A stretch of 64,000 nt of DNA, taken from NCBI GenBank assembly GCA_030527645.1, contig JAUNAJ010000001.1, positions 124,001 through 188,000 of the forward strand, read 5' to 3'. Each line of letters starts with the position of its first letter. Positions within the stretch are counted from its first letter, which is position 1. Positions 35,031-43,667 of the stretch are shown in pieces. A model generated the notes under the pieces. It did not search any database. It saw only the letters and a list, made by a program, of their open reading frames with translations, and was not told the origin of the DNA. Made by a program: the position numbers and the translations under genes. The stretch is from Lachnospiraceae bacterium (GTDB lineage Bacteria > Bacillota > Clostridia > Lachnospirales > Lachnospiraceae).

Positions 35031-36956
35031 ATGGCTGATAATATGACATATGACGCAAGCAGCATTGCGGTACTGGAAGGGCTGGAGGCAGTTCGTGTCC
35101 GTCCGGGCATGTATATAGGAAGTACAGGAAGAAAGGGTCTGAATCATCTGATCTATGAGATCGTTGACAACTCCGTGGATGAGCATCTTGCGGGATACTG
35201 TACCGAAATCGCAGTGACTCTGGAGGCGGACGGCTCCTGTACGGTAAAGGACAACGGACGAGGCATTCCGGTGGGAATGCATGAGAAGGGAATGTCGGCG
35301 GAGCGGCTGGTGTTCACCACCCTTCATGCCGGCGGTAAATTTGACAATGCTGCCTATAAGACCAGCGGAGGTCTCCACGGTGTGGGCTCCTCTGTTGTAA
35401 ATGCACTGTCACAGTATATGGATGTGCAGATCTCCAGAGAGGGATTCATACACCACGATCACTTTGAACGGGGCATCCCCACGATCGAACTGGAAAAGGG
35501 ACTGCTGCCTGTACTGGGACGTACAAAGGAAACCGGCACCTGCATTAACTTTTTGCCGGATGATGAGATCTTTGAAAATATCGTTTTTTCTTCCACGGAG
35601 CTGAAAAGCAGACTCCATGAGACGGCCTATCTGAACCCGGAGCTGACCATTGCATTTTCAGACAGACGGGCAGGAAAGGAAGAGGAACAGATCTTCCATG
35701 AGCCGGAAGGAATCGTGGGCTTCGTAAAGGAACTGAACCAGAAGCATGAGACCATCTGCGAGCCGGTCTATTTTAAGGGTGAGTCAGAGGGGATCTCTGT
35801 GGAGATTGCCTTCCAGTATGTGAATGATTTTCAGGAGAATGTGCTTGGCTTCTGCAACAATATCTACAATGCAGAGGGCGGCACCCACCTCACCGGCTTT
35901 AAGACCCAGTTCACCACGGTGATGAACACCTATGCCAGGGAGATCGGTGTGCTGAAGGAGAAGGACAGCAATTTCACCGGTGCCGATATCCGAAACGGCA
36001 TGACGGCGGTGGTATCCCTGCAGCATCCGGATCCTCGATTTGAGGGACAGACAAAAACAAAGCTGGATAACCCTGATGCGGCAAAGGCAGCAGGCAAGAT
36101 CACAGCAGAAGAGGTGGTTCGCTTCTTCGACCGGAATCTGGACACCCTGAAAAAGGTGCTTTCCTGTGCAGAACGATCCGCAAAGATCAGAAAGTCGGAG
36201 GAAAAGGCCCGTACCAATCTGCTGACAAAGCAGAAATATTCCTTCGATGCCAACGGAAAGCTGGCAAACTGTGAAAAGCGTGATCCCAATCTCTGCGAGA
36301 TCTTTATCGTAGAGGGAGATTCTGCAGGAGGTTCTGCAAAGACTGCCAGAGATCGTAATTATCAGGCGATCCTTCCGATTCGAGGAAAGATCCTGAATGT
36401 GGAGAAGGCCACCATGGATAAAGTACTGGCAAATGCAGAGATCAAATCCATGATCAATGCCTTCGGCTGCGGCTTTTCTGAAGGATACGGAAACGATTTT
36501 GATATAACAAAGCTTCGCTATAATAAGATCATTATCATGGCGGATGCGGATGTGGACGGTGCCCATATCTCCACCCTGCTTCTGACCCTGTTTTACCGCT
36601 TTATGCCGGAGCTGATCTACCAGGGGCATGTATATATTGCCATGCCGCCGCTGTATAAGGTGATTCCTTCTAAAGGTGAGGAGGAGTATCTGTACGACGA
36701 CAAGGCTCTGGAAAAATACAGAAAGAATCATGCAGGCAGTAAATTTACCCTGCAGAGATATAAGGGTCTGGGAGAAATGGACGCAGAACAGCTCTGGGAG
36801 ACTACGCTGGATCCCAAAAGCCGCCGTCTGAAGCTGGTGGAGATCGAGGACGCTAGAATGGCATCAAAGATGACAGAGGTGCTGATGGGAACCGATGTAC
36901 CGCCCCGTAAGGCATTCATCTACGAGCATGCCCGGGATGCGGAGCTGGATATCTGA
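35031..36956 (+). CDS. parE: DNA topoisomerase IV subunit B (GyrB/ParE family)
   Basis: 641 residues. N-terminal GHKL ATPase: EIVDNSVDEHLAGY, VKDNGRGIPVG and KTSGGLHGVGSSVVNALS; transducer domain; TOPRIM with IVEGDSAGGSAKTARDR, RGKILNVEKA and MADADVDGAHI; C-terminal YKGLGEMDAEQLWETT. It supplies the ATPase for DNA strand passage. Length alone does not separate ParE from GyrB; its partner lacks the GyrA box, so I call it ParE. AGGAAA precedes the ATG. 33 bp separate it from parC. Confidence 0.9.
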   Translation: MADNMTYDASSIAVLEGLEAVRVRPGMYIGSTGRKGLNHLIYEIVDNSVDEHLAGYCTEIAVTLEADGSCTVKDNGRGIPVGMHEKGMSAERLVFTTLHAGGKFDNAAYKTSGGLHGVGSSVVNALSQYMDVQISREGFIHHDHFERGIPTIELEKGLLPVLGRTKETGTCINFLPDDEIFENIVFSSTELKSRLHETAYLNPELTIAFSDRRAGKEEEQIFHEPEGIVGFVKELNQKHETICEPVYFKGESEGISVEIAFQYVNDFQENVLGFCNNIYNAEGGTHLTGFKTQFTTVMNTYAREIGVLKEKDSNFTGADIRNGMTAVVSLQHPDPRFEGQTKTKLDNPDAAKAAGKITAEEVVRFFDRNLDTLKKVLSCAERSAKIRKSEEKARTNLLTKQKYSFDANGKLANCEKRDPNLCEIFIVEGDSAGGSAKTARDRNYQAILPIRGKILNVEKATMDKVLANAEIKSMINAFGCGFSEGYGNDFDITKLRYNKIIIMADADVDGAHISTLLLTLFYRFMPELIYQGHVYIAMPPLYKVIPSKGEEEYLYDDKALEKYRKNHAGSKFTLQRYKGLGEMDAEQLWETTLDPKSRRLKLVEIEDARMASKMTEVLMGTDVPPRKAFIYEHARDAELDI

Positions 36957-36989
36957 TGTCAGTCCTGAAAGAAAGGGAAATAACAGAGA

Positions 36990-39224
36990 ATGGAAGAAAA
37001 GATTATCAGAATGGAATATTCCGAGATCATGCAGAAATCCTATATCGATTATGCCATGAGTGTCATCGTTGCCCGTGCCCTTCCGGATGTCCGTGACGGT
37101 CTGAAGCCGGTACAGAGACGAACACTCTATGACATGATGGAGCTGGGAATCTATCATGACCGCCCTTTTAGAAAGTGTGCCCGTATCGTGGGAGACACCA
37201 TGGGTAAGTACCATCCCCACGGTGACAGCTCCATTTACGATGCGCTGGTTGTGATGGCACAGGATTTTAAGAAGGGACAGCCCCTGGTGGACGGACACGG
37301 TAACTTCGGTTCGATCGAGGGAGACGGCGCGGCTGCCATGCGATATACAGAGGCCAGACTGCAGAAGATCACCCAGGAGGTGTATCTGAAGGATATGGAT
37401 AAAGGGATCGTCAGCTATCTGCCGAATTTCGACGAGACAGAGAAGGAGCCGGAGGTGCTGCCGGTGCGGATCCCTAACCTGCTGGTGAACGGTGCAGACG
37501 GTATTGCGGTTGGTATGGCTACCAATATTCCGCCCCATAACCTGGGAGAGGTCATCGACGCGGAGCTGGCATTTATTAAGGATGAGACTGTTACCACAGA
37601 GGATCTGATGCAGCATATCAAGGGACCGGATTTCCCCACCGGAGGAATCGTAGTCAATGAAAAGGATCTTCCCTCTATTTACGAAAGCGGAACCGGTAAG
37701 CTTCGGATCCGCGGCAGGGTAGAGGTAGAGAAGGGAAAGAACGGCAAGCTGTTCCTGGTGGTGACAGAGATCCCCTATACCATGATCGGTGCAAATATCG
37801 GTAAATTCCTTTGTGATGTGGCAGATCTGGTGGAGTCTAGAAAGGCTCCCGAGATCGTGGATATCTCCAATCAATCCTCTAAGGAAGGAATCCGGATCGT
37901 TCTGGAGCTTCGCAGAGGCTCCGATGTTGAGAAACTGAAAAATCTCTTATATAAGAAGACACGGCTGGAGGATACCTTCGGTGTCAATATGCTGGCAGTA
38001 GCGGACGGCAGACCGGAGACCCTGGGACTTCGCAGCGTCATTGAGCATCATGTGGAATTTCTCTTTGACCTCACCACAAAGAAGTATCAATCCCTGCTGA
38101 CAAAGGAACTGGAGAAGAAGGAGATCCAGGAGGGTCTGATCAAGGCCTGCGATGTGATCGATCTGATCATAGAGATCATCCGTGGATCCAGAAGCCAGAA
38201 GCAGGTGAAGGACTGTCTGACCATGGGTATTACGGAAGGGATCAATTTCAAAAGAAAAGCCAGTGAGAAAGCAGCAAGAAACCTCTGCTTTACCCAGAAG
38301 CAGGCATCCGCCATTCTGGAGATGCGTCTCTATCGCCTGATCGGTCTGGAAATTGAGGCACTGTTGAAGGAGAATGAGGAGACTCTGAAGAAGATTGCAT
38401 CCTATGAGGATATCCTGAATAACTACGATTCCATGGCAGAGGTGATCAGCAAGGATCTTCTGGCAATCAAAAAGGAGTATGCACGCCCCAGAAAAACCCA
38501 GATCACGCATGCTGAGGCGGTGGTGATCCAGGAGGCGCCCATCCAGGAGACAGAAGTAGTGATCCTGATGGACCGCTTTGGATACGTAAGAACTGTGGAT
38601 CCTCTTGTATATGAGAGAAATCAGGAAGCGGCGGATGCTGAGAATAAAGTGGTGATCCGCTGCATGAACACCGACAGGCTCTGTATCTTTACGGATCTTG
38701 GAAAGATGCATTCCATCAAAGTGCTGGATCTTCCCTTCGGCAAATTCCGCGATAAGGGAACGCCCATCGACAACCTCTGCGGATATTCCAGCAGCAGTGA
38801 GCAGATCCTCTTTGTTCAGTCTCTGCAGCAGATCAAGCGGGATAAACTGCTCTTTGTAACAGCATCCGGAATGGTGAAGCTGGTGGATGGATCGGAATTC
38901 GAGGTGGCGAAGCGGCTGGTACAGGCCACAAAGCTGGCCGATGAACAGGATCGTGTTCTGTCTGTGGGACTCGGCAGTGCCTGTGAGACGGTTGTCTTCC
39001 AATCCGCGAAGGGATATTTCCTCCGTGTTTCGATCAGTGAGATCCCAGAGAAGAAAAAGGCAGCGGTAGGTGTCCGTTCCATGAACTTCCTGAAGGGAGA
39101 TACGCTGGAGGCAGTCTATTTCCTGTCGAGCTCCCAGGATTTCACCATTGATTACAAGGGCAAGCCCCTGTGCCTCAATCGCATGAAGATTGCTAAGAGA
39201 GACGGACGGGGTGTGAAGCACTGA
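36990..39224 (+). CDS. parC: DNA topoisomerase IV subunit A (GyrA/ParC family)
   Basis: 744 residues. The breakage-reunion domain has the catalytic Tyr in AAMRYTEARL. The quinolone pocket reads HPHGDSSIYDALV, with the susceptible Ser and Asp at the positions changed in resistant strains. The C-terminal beta-pinwheel is short and has no GyrA-box (QRRGGKG-like), which favours ParC over GyrA. With ParE it decatenates daughter chromosomes. A standard gyrase pair is expected elsewhere in the genome. Confidence 0.9.
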   Translation: MEEKIIRMEYSEIMQKSYIDYAMSVIVARALPDVRDGLKPVQRRTLYDMMELGIYHDRPFRKCARIVGDTMGKYHPHGDSSIYDALVVMAQDFKKGQPLVDGHGNFGSIEGDGAAAMRYTEARLQKITQEVYLKDMDKGIVSYLPNFDETEKEPEVLPVRIPNLLVNGADGIAVGMATNIPPHNLGEVIDAELAFIKDETVTTEDLMQHIKGPDFPTGGIVVNEKDLPSIYESGTGKLRIRGRVEVEKGKNGKLFLVVTEIPYTMIGANIGKFLCDVADLVESRKAPEIVDISNQSSKEGIRIVLELRRGSDVEKLKNLLYKKTRLEDTFGVNMLAVADGRPETLGLRSVIEHHVEFLFDLTTKKYQSLLTKELEKKEIQEGLIKACDVIDLIIEIIRGSRSQKQVKDCLTMGITEGINFKRKASEKAARNLCFTQKQASAILEMRLYRLIGLEIEALLKENEETLKKIASYEDILNNYDSMAEVISKDLLAIKKEYARPRKTQITHAEAVVIQEAPIQETEVVILMDRFGYVRTVDPLVYERNQEAADAENKVVIRCMNTDRLCIFTDLGKMHSIKVLDLPFGKFRDKGTPIDNLCGYSSSSEQILFVQSLQQIKRDKLLFVTASGMVKLVDGSEFEVAKRLVQATKLADEQDRVLSVGLGSACETVVFQSAKGYFLRVSISEIPEKKKAAVGVRSMNFLKGDTLEAVYFLSSSQDFTIDYKGKPLCLNRMKIAKRDGRGVKH

Positions 39225-39234
39225 TGTGGCGGTT

Positions 39235-39250
39235 CCCGTGAACTGTAACG
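39235..39250 (+). repeat. Family D repeat (CCCGTGAACTGTAACG)
   Basis: Exact CCGTGAACTG decamer, followed 19 bp later by GTTCAC, which makes an inverted repeat with GTGAAC. It lies between parC and the tRNA-Thr promoter. Confidence 0.55.
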
Positions 39251-39288
39251 AACAGCAACAGGTAATGTTCACTAGTTAAAATAAATGA

Positions 39289-39316
39289 TTGAAATTTTTA
39301 AAATTTCATGTATAAT
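39289..39316 (+). promoter_or_regulatory. Promoter of tRNA-Thr
   Basis: TTGAAA (39289-39294), 16 bp, TATAAT (39311-39316), 21 bp before the tRNA. Confidence 0.8.
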
Positions 39317-39337
39317 GTATTTTGTGTCAAGACACAG

Positions 39338-39410
39338 GCTGGAATAGCACAGTTGGTAGTGCACTTCACTCGTAATGAAGGGGTCGTCGGTTCGAGTCCG
39401 ATTTCCAGCT
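39338..39410 (+). tRNA. tRNA-Thr (CGT)
   Basis: 73 nt cloverleaf: acceptor GCTGGAA / TTCCAGC, anticodon stem-loop CTTCA-CTCGTAA-TGAAG gives CGT (reads ACG), T loop TTCGAGT. Discriminator T; no CCA encoded. Confidence 0.93.
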
Positions 39411-39413
39411 TAC

Positions 39414-39448
39414 CGGCCTGGATCCATCGGTGGTTCAGGCCGTTTTTT
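39414..39448 (+). terminator. Terminator of tRNA-Thr
   Basis: CGGCCTG / CAGGCCG stem and six T, directly after the tRNA. Confidence 0.85.
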
Positions 39449-39578
39449 ACTTTGGAACAATGGTAATTATTCGCGGGATTGACTGACTTTTCGTTGACAC
39501 GATCGGTAAAAGGAAGTACAATTCCTTTCATATTACGATTGGTACGCTGTCGCGTTACCAGATAAAAGGGTGAATACT

Positions 39579-40979
39579 ATGACAGAAAAACTAGAATATA
39601 ACGAGTATAACAGGAAGGTTGCCGAAACACTGAGCAATCTGGAACGGTACGGCGGGGAGGCAATGAAGATCGATCCCAAGCTCTTTCAGGAGTACGACGT
39701 AAAACGAGGCCTTCGAGATTCCAATGGAAAGGGTGTCCTTACCGGCCTTACAGAGGTATCCGATGTGAACGGCTATGCCATGAACGCACAGGGAAAGAAG
39801 GTTCCCTGCGACGGACAGCTCTTCTATCAGGGTTACGATGTCCGTGATCTTGTAAAAGGAACTGCAGACCGTCGGTATGGATTTGAAGAGATCTCCTACT
39901 TGCTGCTGTTTGGTGAGCTGCCCAGTGAAGAGCAGATGGACGCTTTTCTGGATGTGCTGGACAGCTTTACAGAGCTGCCGGATGAGTTCACAAGAGACAT
40001 TATCATGAAGGCCCCCAGTGACAATATGATGAATTCACTGCAGCGCTGCGTGCTCTCTCTTTATTCCTATGATGATCATCCGGAGGAGCTGACATTTCAG
40101 AATGTACTCAGTCAGTCCCTGAACATGATTGCCAAGATGCCTCTGCTTGCGGTATACAGCTATCGGACCTATTGCTACTATCGCAAAGGAAAGAATCTGA
40201 TTATCCGTAATCCGGAGAAGGGTCTCTCTCTTGCGGAGAATCTTCTGCAGATGCTCCACGAGGACGGTAAGTATTCTGAGCTGGAGGCAAAGGTTCTGGA
40301 TGTTGCTCTGATTCTTCACGCAGAGCACGGCGGCGGCAACAACTCTACCTTCACCACCCATGTAATTACTTCTACCGGAACAGACAGCTATTCTGCGATC
40401 GCTGCTTCCCTGGGATCACTGAAGGGACCGAAGCACGGCGGTGCCAATCTGAAGGCACAGAATATGTTTGAGAATATCAAGGCCAATATTCAGGACTGGG
40501 AGAATGAGGATGAGATCCGCACCTATCTGACCAGAATGCTGGATAAGGAAGTCTTCGATCATGCCGGACTGATCTATGGTATGGGACACGCAGTCTATAC
40601 CGTATCCGATCCCCGCTGTGTGATCCTGAAGGAGTATGCAAAGAAGCTTGCAATAGAAAAGGGTCGTGAGGATGAATTCGCACTATATGACAGACTGGAG
40701 CGGATCGGTGGAGAGTGCATTGCTGCCAAGAGAAATCTGGTGAAACCGGTCTGTGCCAATGTGGACTTCTACAGCGGCTTCGTTTATACCATGCTGGGGC
40801 TTCCCAAGGAGCTGTACACGCCGCTGTTTGCAACCGCCCGTATCTCCGGCTGGTGTTCTCATCGGATCGAGGAGCTTGTGAACTCCAATAAGATCATCCG
40901 TCCTGCTTACAAATATGTGGGACATCATAAAGAATATACCGAGCTGTATCAGAGAGATCAGTGGATCGATAATCCGTAA
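39579..40979 (+). CDS. gltA: Citrate synthase
   Basis: 466 residues of the citrate/2-methylcitrate synthase family. It condenses acetyl-CoA with oxaloacetate, probably for glutamate synthesis in this anaerobe. Active-site histidines lie in LHAEHGGGNNSTFTTHV and in GMGHAVYTVSDPR; the catalytic Asp is in PVCANVDFYSGF. An N-terminal extension of about 60 residues precedes the usual start of the fold. AAGGG 7 nt before the ATG at 39579 sets the start; a GTG at 39570 is less likely. It is alone between two terminators. Methylcitrate synthase cannot be excluded. Confidence 0.9.
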   Translation: MTEKLEYNEYNRKVAETLSNLERYGGEAMKIDPKLFQEYDVKRGLRDSNGKGVLTGLTEVSDVNGYAMNAQGKKVPCDGQLFYQGYDVRDLVKGTADRRYGFEEISYLLLFGELPSEEQMDAFLDVLDSFTELPDEFTRDIIMKAPSDNMMNSLQRCVLSLYSYDDHPEELTFQNVLSQSLNMIAKMPLLAVYSYRTYCYYRKGKNLIIRNPEKGLSLAENLLQMLHEDGKYSELEAKVLDVALILHAEHGGGNNSTFTTHVITSTGTDSYSAIAASLGSLKGPKHGGANLKAQNMFENIKANIQDWENEDEIRTYLTRMLDKEVFDHAGLIYGMGHAVYTVSDPRCVILKEYAKKLAIEKGREDEFALYDRLERIGGECIAAKRNLVKPVCANVDFYSGFVYTMLGLPKELYTPLFATARISGWCSHRIEELVNSNKIIRPAYKYVGHHKEYTELYQRDQWIDNP

Positions 40980-40981
40980 CA

Positions 40982-41015
40982 GAAAAAGGAGGGGAAGCGC
41001 ATCCCCTCCTTTTTC
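40982..41015 (+). terminator. Terminator of the citrate synthase gene
   Basis: A 13-bp perfect stem GAAAAAGGAGGGG / CCCCTCCTTTTTC, 8-nt loop, ending in five T within the arm. Confidence 0.85.
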
Positions 41016-41016
41016 T

Positions 41017-41078
41017 GTCTCTTACATGCCGGCATGACGCAGGTGTATCCCTTTTCTCTGCTATCCGTGAACCGGAAC
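41017..41078 (+). repeat. Dispersed repeat family A, copy 3
   Basis: GTCTCTTACATGCCGGCATG, GTATCC, then CCGTGAAC; block order as in copy 1 at 5258-5321. Confidence 0.7.
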
Positions 41079-41083
41079 CCTGG

Positions 41084-41128
41084 TGTCAAGAAAAAACACT
41101 TGACATGGATTGGAACCCGTTGTAAGAT
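41084..41128 (+). promoter_or_regulatory. Promoter with operator-like inverted repeat, ylxM-ffh operon
   Basis: TTGACA (41100-41105), 17 bp, TAAGAT (41123-41128). TGTCAAG at 41084-41090 and CTTGACA at 41099-41105 form a perfect 7-bp inverted repeat whose right arm is the -35 box. The predicted transcript start is only about 5 nt before the first ATG of ylxM. Confidence 0.65.
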
Positions 41129-41139
41129 ACAATACGGTG

Positions 41140-41490
41140 ATGCTTATGGAGAGTTTTGTGAAAAAATCATATCTGTATGATTTTTACGGTGAATTGCTGA
41201 CGCAGCATCAGCGTCAGGTATATGAGCAGGTTGTATTTGAGGATCTTTCCGCCAGTGAAGTGGCACGTGCCGCCGGTATATCCAGGCAGGGTGTCCACGA
41301 TATGATCCGGCGATGTGAGAGGATCCTTGAGGAATATGAGTCCAAGCTGCATCTGGTGGAAAAGTTTCTGCATATCAGATCCAATGTGCAGAGGATTCAG
41401 GAATGTACGGACAGTATCCTGAAGGAGCATCCATTGGAAGAGGTGGAGCGGATCAAGTCCATTGCTTCCGATATTCTGGAGGAATTATAA
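41140..41490 (+). CDS. ylxM: YlxM, helix-turn-helix partner of the SRP operon
   Basis: 116 residues from the ATG at 41140; the ATG at 41146 is equally possible since neither has a ribosome site and the leader is very short. YlxM hallmarks are present: LYDFYGELLTQHQRQVYEQV, the sigma-70 region-4-like SASEVARAAGISRQGVHDMI and a C-terminal coiled coil. It is always next to ffh and is thought to modulate the signal recognition particle. The ffh ATG follows 3 nt after its stop. Confidence 0.92.
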   Translation: MLMESFVKKSYLYDFYGELLTQHQRQVYEQVVFEDLSASEVARAAGISRQGVHDMIRRCERILEEYESKLHLVEKFLHIRSNVQRIQECTDSILKEHPLEEVERIKSIASDILEEL

Positions 41491-41493
41491 TAC

Positions 41494-42849
41494 ATGGCAT
41501 TTGAGAGTTTATCCGATAAACTGCAGAACGTATTTAAAAAGCTTCGCGGCAAAGGTCGTCTGACTGAGGCGGATGTAAAGGCTGCTTTGAAAGAGGTCAA
41601 GATGGCGCTGCTGGAAGCGGACGTCAGCTTTAAGGTTGTAAAGCAGTTCATCAAGAGTGTTCAGGAGCAGGCCATCGGTCAGGATGTGATGAATGGTCTG
41701 AACCCGGGTCAGATGGTGATCAAGATCGTACACGACGAGCTTGTGAAGCTGATGGGCTCTGAAACGACAGAGATCCAGTTTAAGCCGGGCTCCGAGATCA
41801 CTGTGATCATGATGGCAGGTCTGCAGGGTGCAGGTAAGACGACCACCGCGGCCAAGCTTGCCGGAAAGATCAAGGCAAAGGGCAAAAAGCCCCTTCTGGT
41901 TGCCTGCGATGTATACCGTCCTGCCGCTATCACTCAGCTGCAGGTAAACGGTGAGAAGCAGGGCGTTGAAGTGTTTTCCATGGGAGACAAGCAGAAGCCT
42001 GTGGATATTGCAAAGGCTGCCATGGAGCATGCAAAGAGCAATGGCTTTAACGTCGTGATCATTGATACTGCGGGACGTCTGCATATCGATGAGGATATGA
42101 TGGCAGAGCTGGTTGCGATCCGCGAGAATGTTCAGGTGGACTGTGCGCTGCTTACTGTGGATTCCATGACTGGACAGGATGCAGTGAACGTAGCCGAAAC
42201 CTTTAATAACAAGGTTGGAATTGACGGTGTTGTACTGACAAAGCTGGATGGTGATACCCGAGGCGGTGCAGCCCTTTCTATTAAATCTATTACAGGAAAA
42301 CCGATCTACTATGTAGGTATGGGTGAGAAGCTTTCCGATCTGGAACAGTTCTATCCGGATCGTATGGCGTCCCGGATCCTTGGCATGGGCGATGTACTGA
42401 GTCTGATTGAGAAGGCACAGCAGAATATCGATGAAGAAAAAGCCAAGGAGATGGAGCAGAGGATCCGAAAGGCATCCTTCACCTTTGACGACTACCTGGA
42501 AAGTATGGAGCAGATGCGAAATATGGGCGGTATTTCCAGCATTTTGAATATGATGCCGGGAATGGGCGGAAAGATGAAGGATCTGGAAGGAATGATCGAC
42601 GAAAAGGATCTTGCAAGAAAAGAGGCCATCGTTCATTCTATGACTCCCGAGGAGAGAGCGAATCCGGATCTGCTGAACCCTTCCAGGAAAAAACGTATCG
42701 CCAAAGGTGCCGGTGTTGATATCACTGAGGTGAACCGGTTTATTAAATCATTTGAGCAGTCCCGCAAGATGATGAAGCAGATGCCCGGTATGATGAAGGG
42801 CAAACGCGGCGGCTTCCCCGGTATGGGTAATTTTAAGATGCCGTTCTGA
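41494..42849 (+). CDS. ffh: Signal recognition particle GTPase
   Basis: 451 residues. N domain helices (1-90), GTPase G domain with GLQGAGKTTTAAKLA, DVYRPAAITQL, DTAGRLHIDE, TKLDGDTRGG, and a C-terminal methionine-rich M domain (SMEQMRNMGGISSILNMMPG and KMMKQMPGMMKG) that binds signal peptides and the SRP RNA. It delivers membrane proteins to FtsY. Start ATG is 3 nt after ylxM, which suggests coupling. Confidence 0.97.
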   Translation: MAFESLSDKLQNVFKKLRGKGRLTEADVKAALKEVKMALLEADVSFKVVKQFIKSVQEQAIGQDVMNGLNPGQMVIKIVHDELVKLMGSETTEIQFKPGSEITVIMMAGLQGAGKTTTAAKLAGKIKAKGKKPLLVACDVYRPAAITQLQVNGEKQGVEVFSMGDKQKPVDIAKAAMEHAKSNGFNVVIIDTAGRLHIDEDMMAELVAIRENVQVDCALLTVDSMTGQDAVNVAETFNNKVGIDGVVLTKLDGDTRGGAALSIKSITGKPIYYVGMGEKLSDLEQFYPDRMASRILGMGDVLSLIEKAQQNIDEEKAKEMEQRIRKASFTFDDYLESMEQMRNMGGISSILNMMPGMGGKMKDLEGMIDEKDLARKEAIVHSMTPEERANPDLLNPSRKKRIAKGAGVDITEVNRFIKSFEQSRKMMKQMPGMMKGKRGGFPGMGNFKMPF

Positions 42850-42854
42850 CGGCG

Positions 42855-42885
42855 GTGCGTTCTGACCGGAATGTCAGAACAGCAC
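42855..42885 (+). other. Stable hairpin between ffh and rpsP
   Basis: GTGC-GTTCTGAC / GTCAGAAC-GCAC with one bulged A and loop CGGAAT; no T run. It could be an mRNA processing or stability element. Confidence 0.45.
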
Positions 42886-42976
42886 ATACTGATGTTGCTG
42901 AGCTCAGAAGCAAGCGCTTTTGATCTTATAGATGTATAACAAAAAAATATATTAAATTTATGGAGGAATCAGACAA

Positions 42977-43222
42977 ATGGCAGTTAAAATTCGTTTAAGA
43001 AGAATGGGACAGAAGAAAGCACCTTTCTATAGAATCGTAGTAGCAGATGCTAACTCTCCGCGTGACGGAAGATTCATCGAGGAGATCGGAACCTACGATC
43101 CGACTCGTGAGCCTTCCGCATACTCTGTAGATGAGGAAGCTGCAAAAAAATGGCTGAACAACGGAGCACAGCCTACAGATGTCGTTGCAAAAATCTTCAA
43201 ACAGGCAGGTATTGAGAAATAA
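42977..43222 (+). CDS. rpsP: Ribosomal protein bS16
   Basis: 81 residues, standard for bS16 of the small subunit: [20 protein letters not shown], then [13 protein letters not shown] and [21 protein letters not shown] precedes the ATG. The 127 bp upstream contain an AT-rich stretch that may hold a promoter. Followed by khpA after 20 bp. Confidence 0.98.
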   Translation: MAVKIRLRRMGQKKAPFYRIVVADANSPRDGRFIEEIGTYDPTREPSAYSVDEEAAKKWLNNGAQPTDVVAKIFKQAGIEK

Positions 43223-43242
43223 TTCCTTCGGAGGTACTGGTA

Positions 43243-43473
43243 ATGAAGGACTTAGTAGAGGTAATCGCAAAAGCACTGGTCGATCATCCTGAAGAGGTCG
43301 TTGTTACTGAAACTGATAAGGAATCTGAGCTGCTTGTTGAACTGAAGGTTGCACCTTCTGACATGGGTAAGGTAATTGGAAGACAGGGACGTATTGCAAA
43401 GGCGATCCGTGCAGTTGTGAAGGCAGCCTCTTCCAAAAGCGACAAGAAGGTAGTAGTGGAAATTCTGCAGTAA
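43243..43473 (+). CDS. khpA: KH-domain RNA-binding protein KhpA
   Basis: 76 residues, single KH domain with the GxxG loop in MGKVIGRQGRIAKAIRAVV. KhpA (YlqC) pairs with KhpB to bind many RNAs and influences cell division and growth in Bacillota. Gene order rpsP-khpA is standard. A terminator follows. Confidence 0.95.
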   Translation: MKDLVEVIAKALVDHPEEVVVTETDKESELLVELKVAPSDMGKVIGRQGRIAKAIRAVVKAASSKSDKKVVVEILQ

Positions 43474-43518
43474 TCAGAACAACAGGATATCGTGCATTCG
43501 GTATCAGACTATGATTTT

Positions 43519-43557
43519 AACCCGGAAACACTTTTCAAAAGTATTTCCGGGTTTCAT
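43519..43557 (+). terminator. Terminator after khpA
   Basis: AACCCGGAAA / TTTCCGGGTT outer stem plus inner ACTTTT / AAAAGT, then a T-rich stretch. It separates rpsP-khpA from rimM. Confidence 0.8.
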
Positions 43558-43560
43558 TAT

Positions 43561-43646
43561 TTATTAGAAGGTGGTAACTGTTTGCGAAGCAGCAATAGAG
43601 CACGCAGTGCGGGCTCGATGAATGTGTTTTCGAACCTTCTGAATAA
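43561..43646. repeat. MITE-like inverted-repeat element
   Basis: Ends TTATTAGAAGGT and ACCTTCTGAATAA are inverted repeats with a 1-nt bulge; an inner GAGC...GCTC hairpin lies at 43598-43616. 86 bp long, no coding potential, immediately upstream of rimM. Confidence 0.5.
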
Positions 43647-43667
43647 ATAATATGAAGGAGTTTTTAT

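Noticed and set aside
35031-39224. DNA gyrase gyrB-gyrA
   Set aside because: The A subunit is 744 residues and has no GyrA box, which favours topoisomerase IV; gyrase is normally near dnaA.
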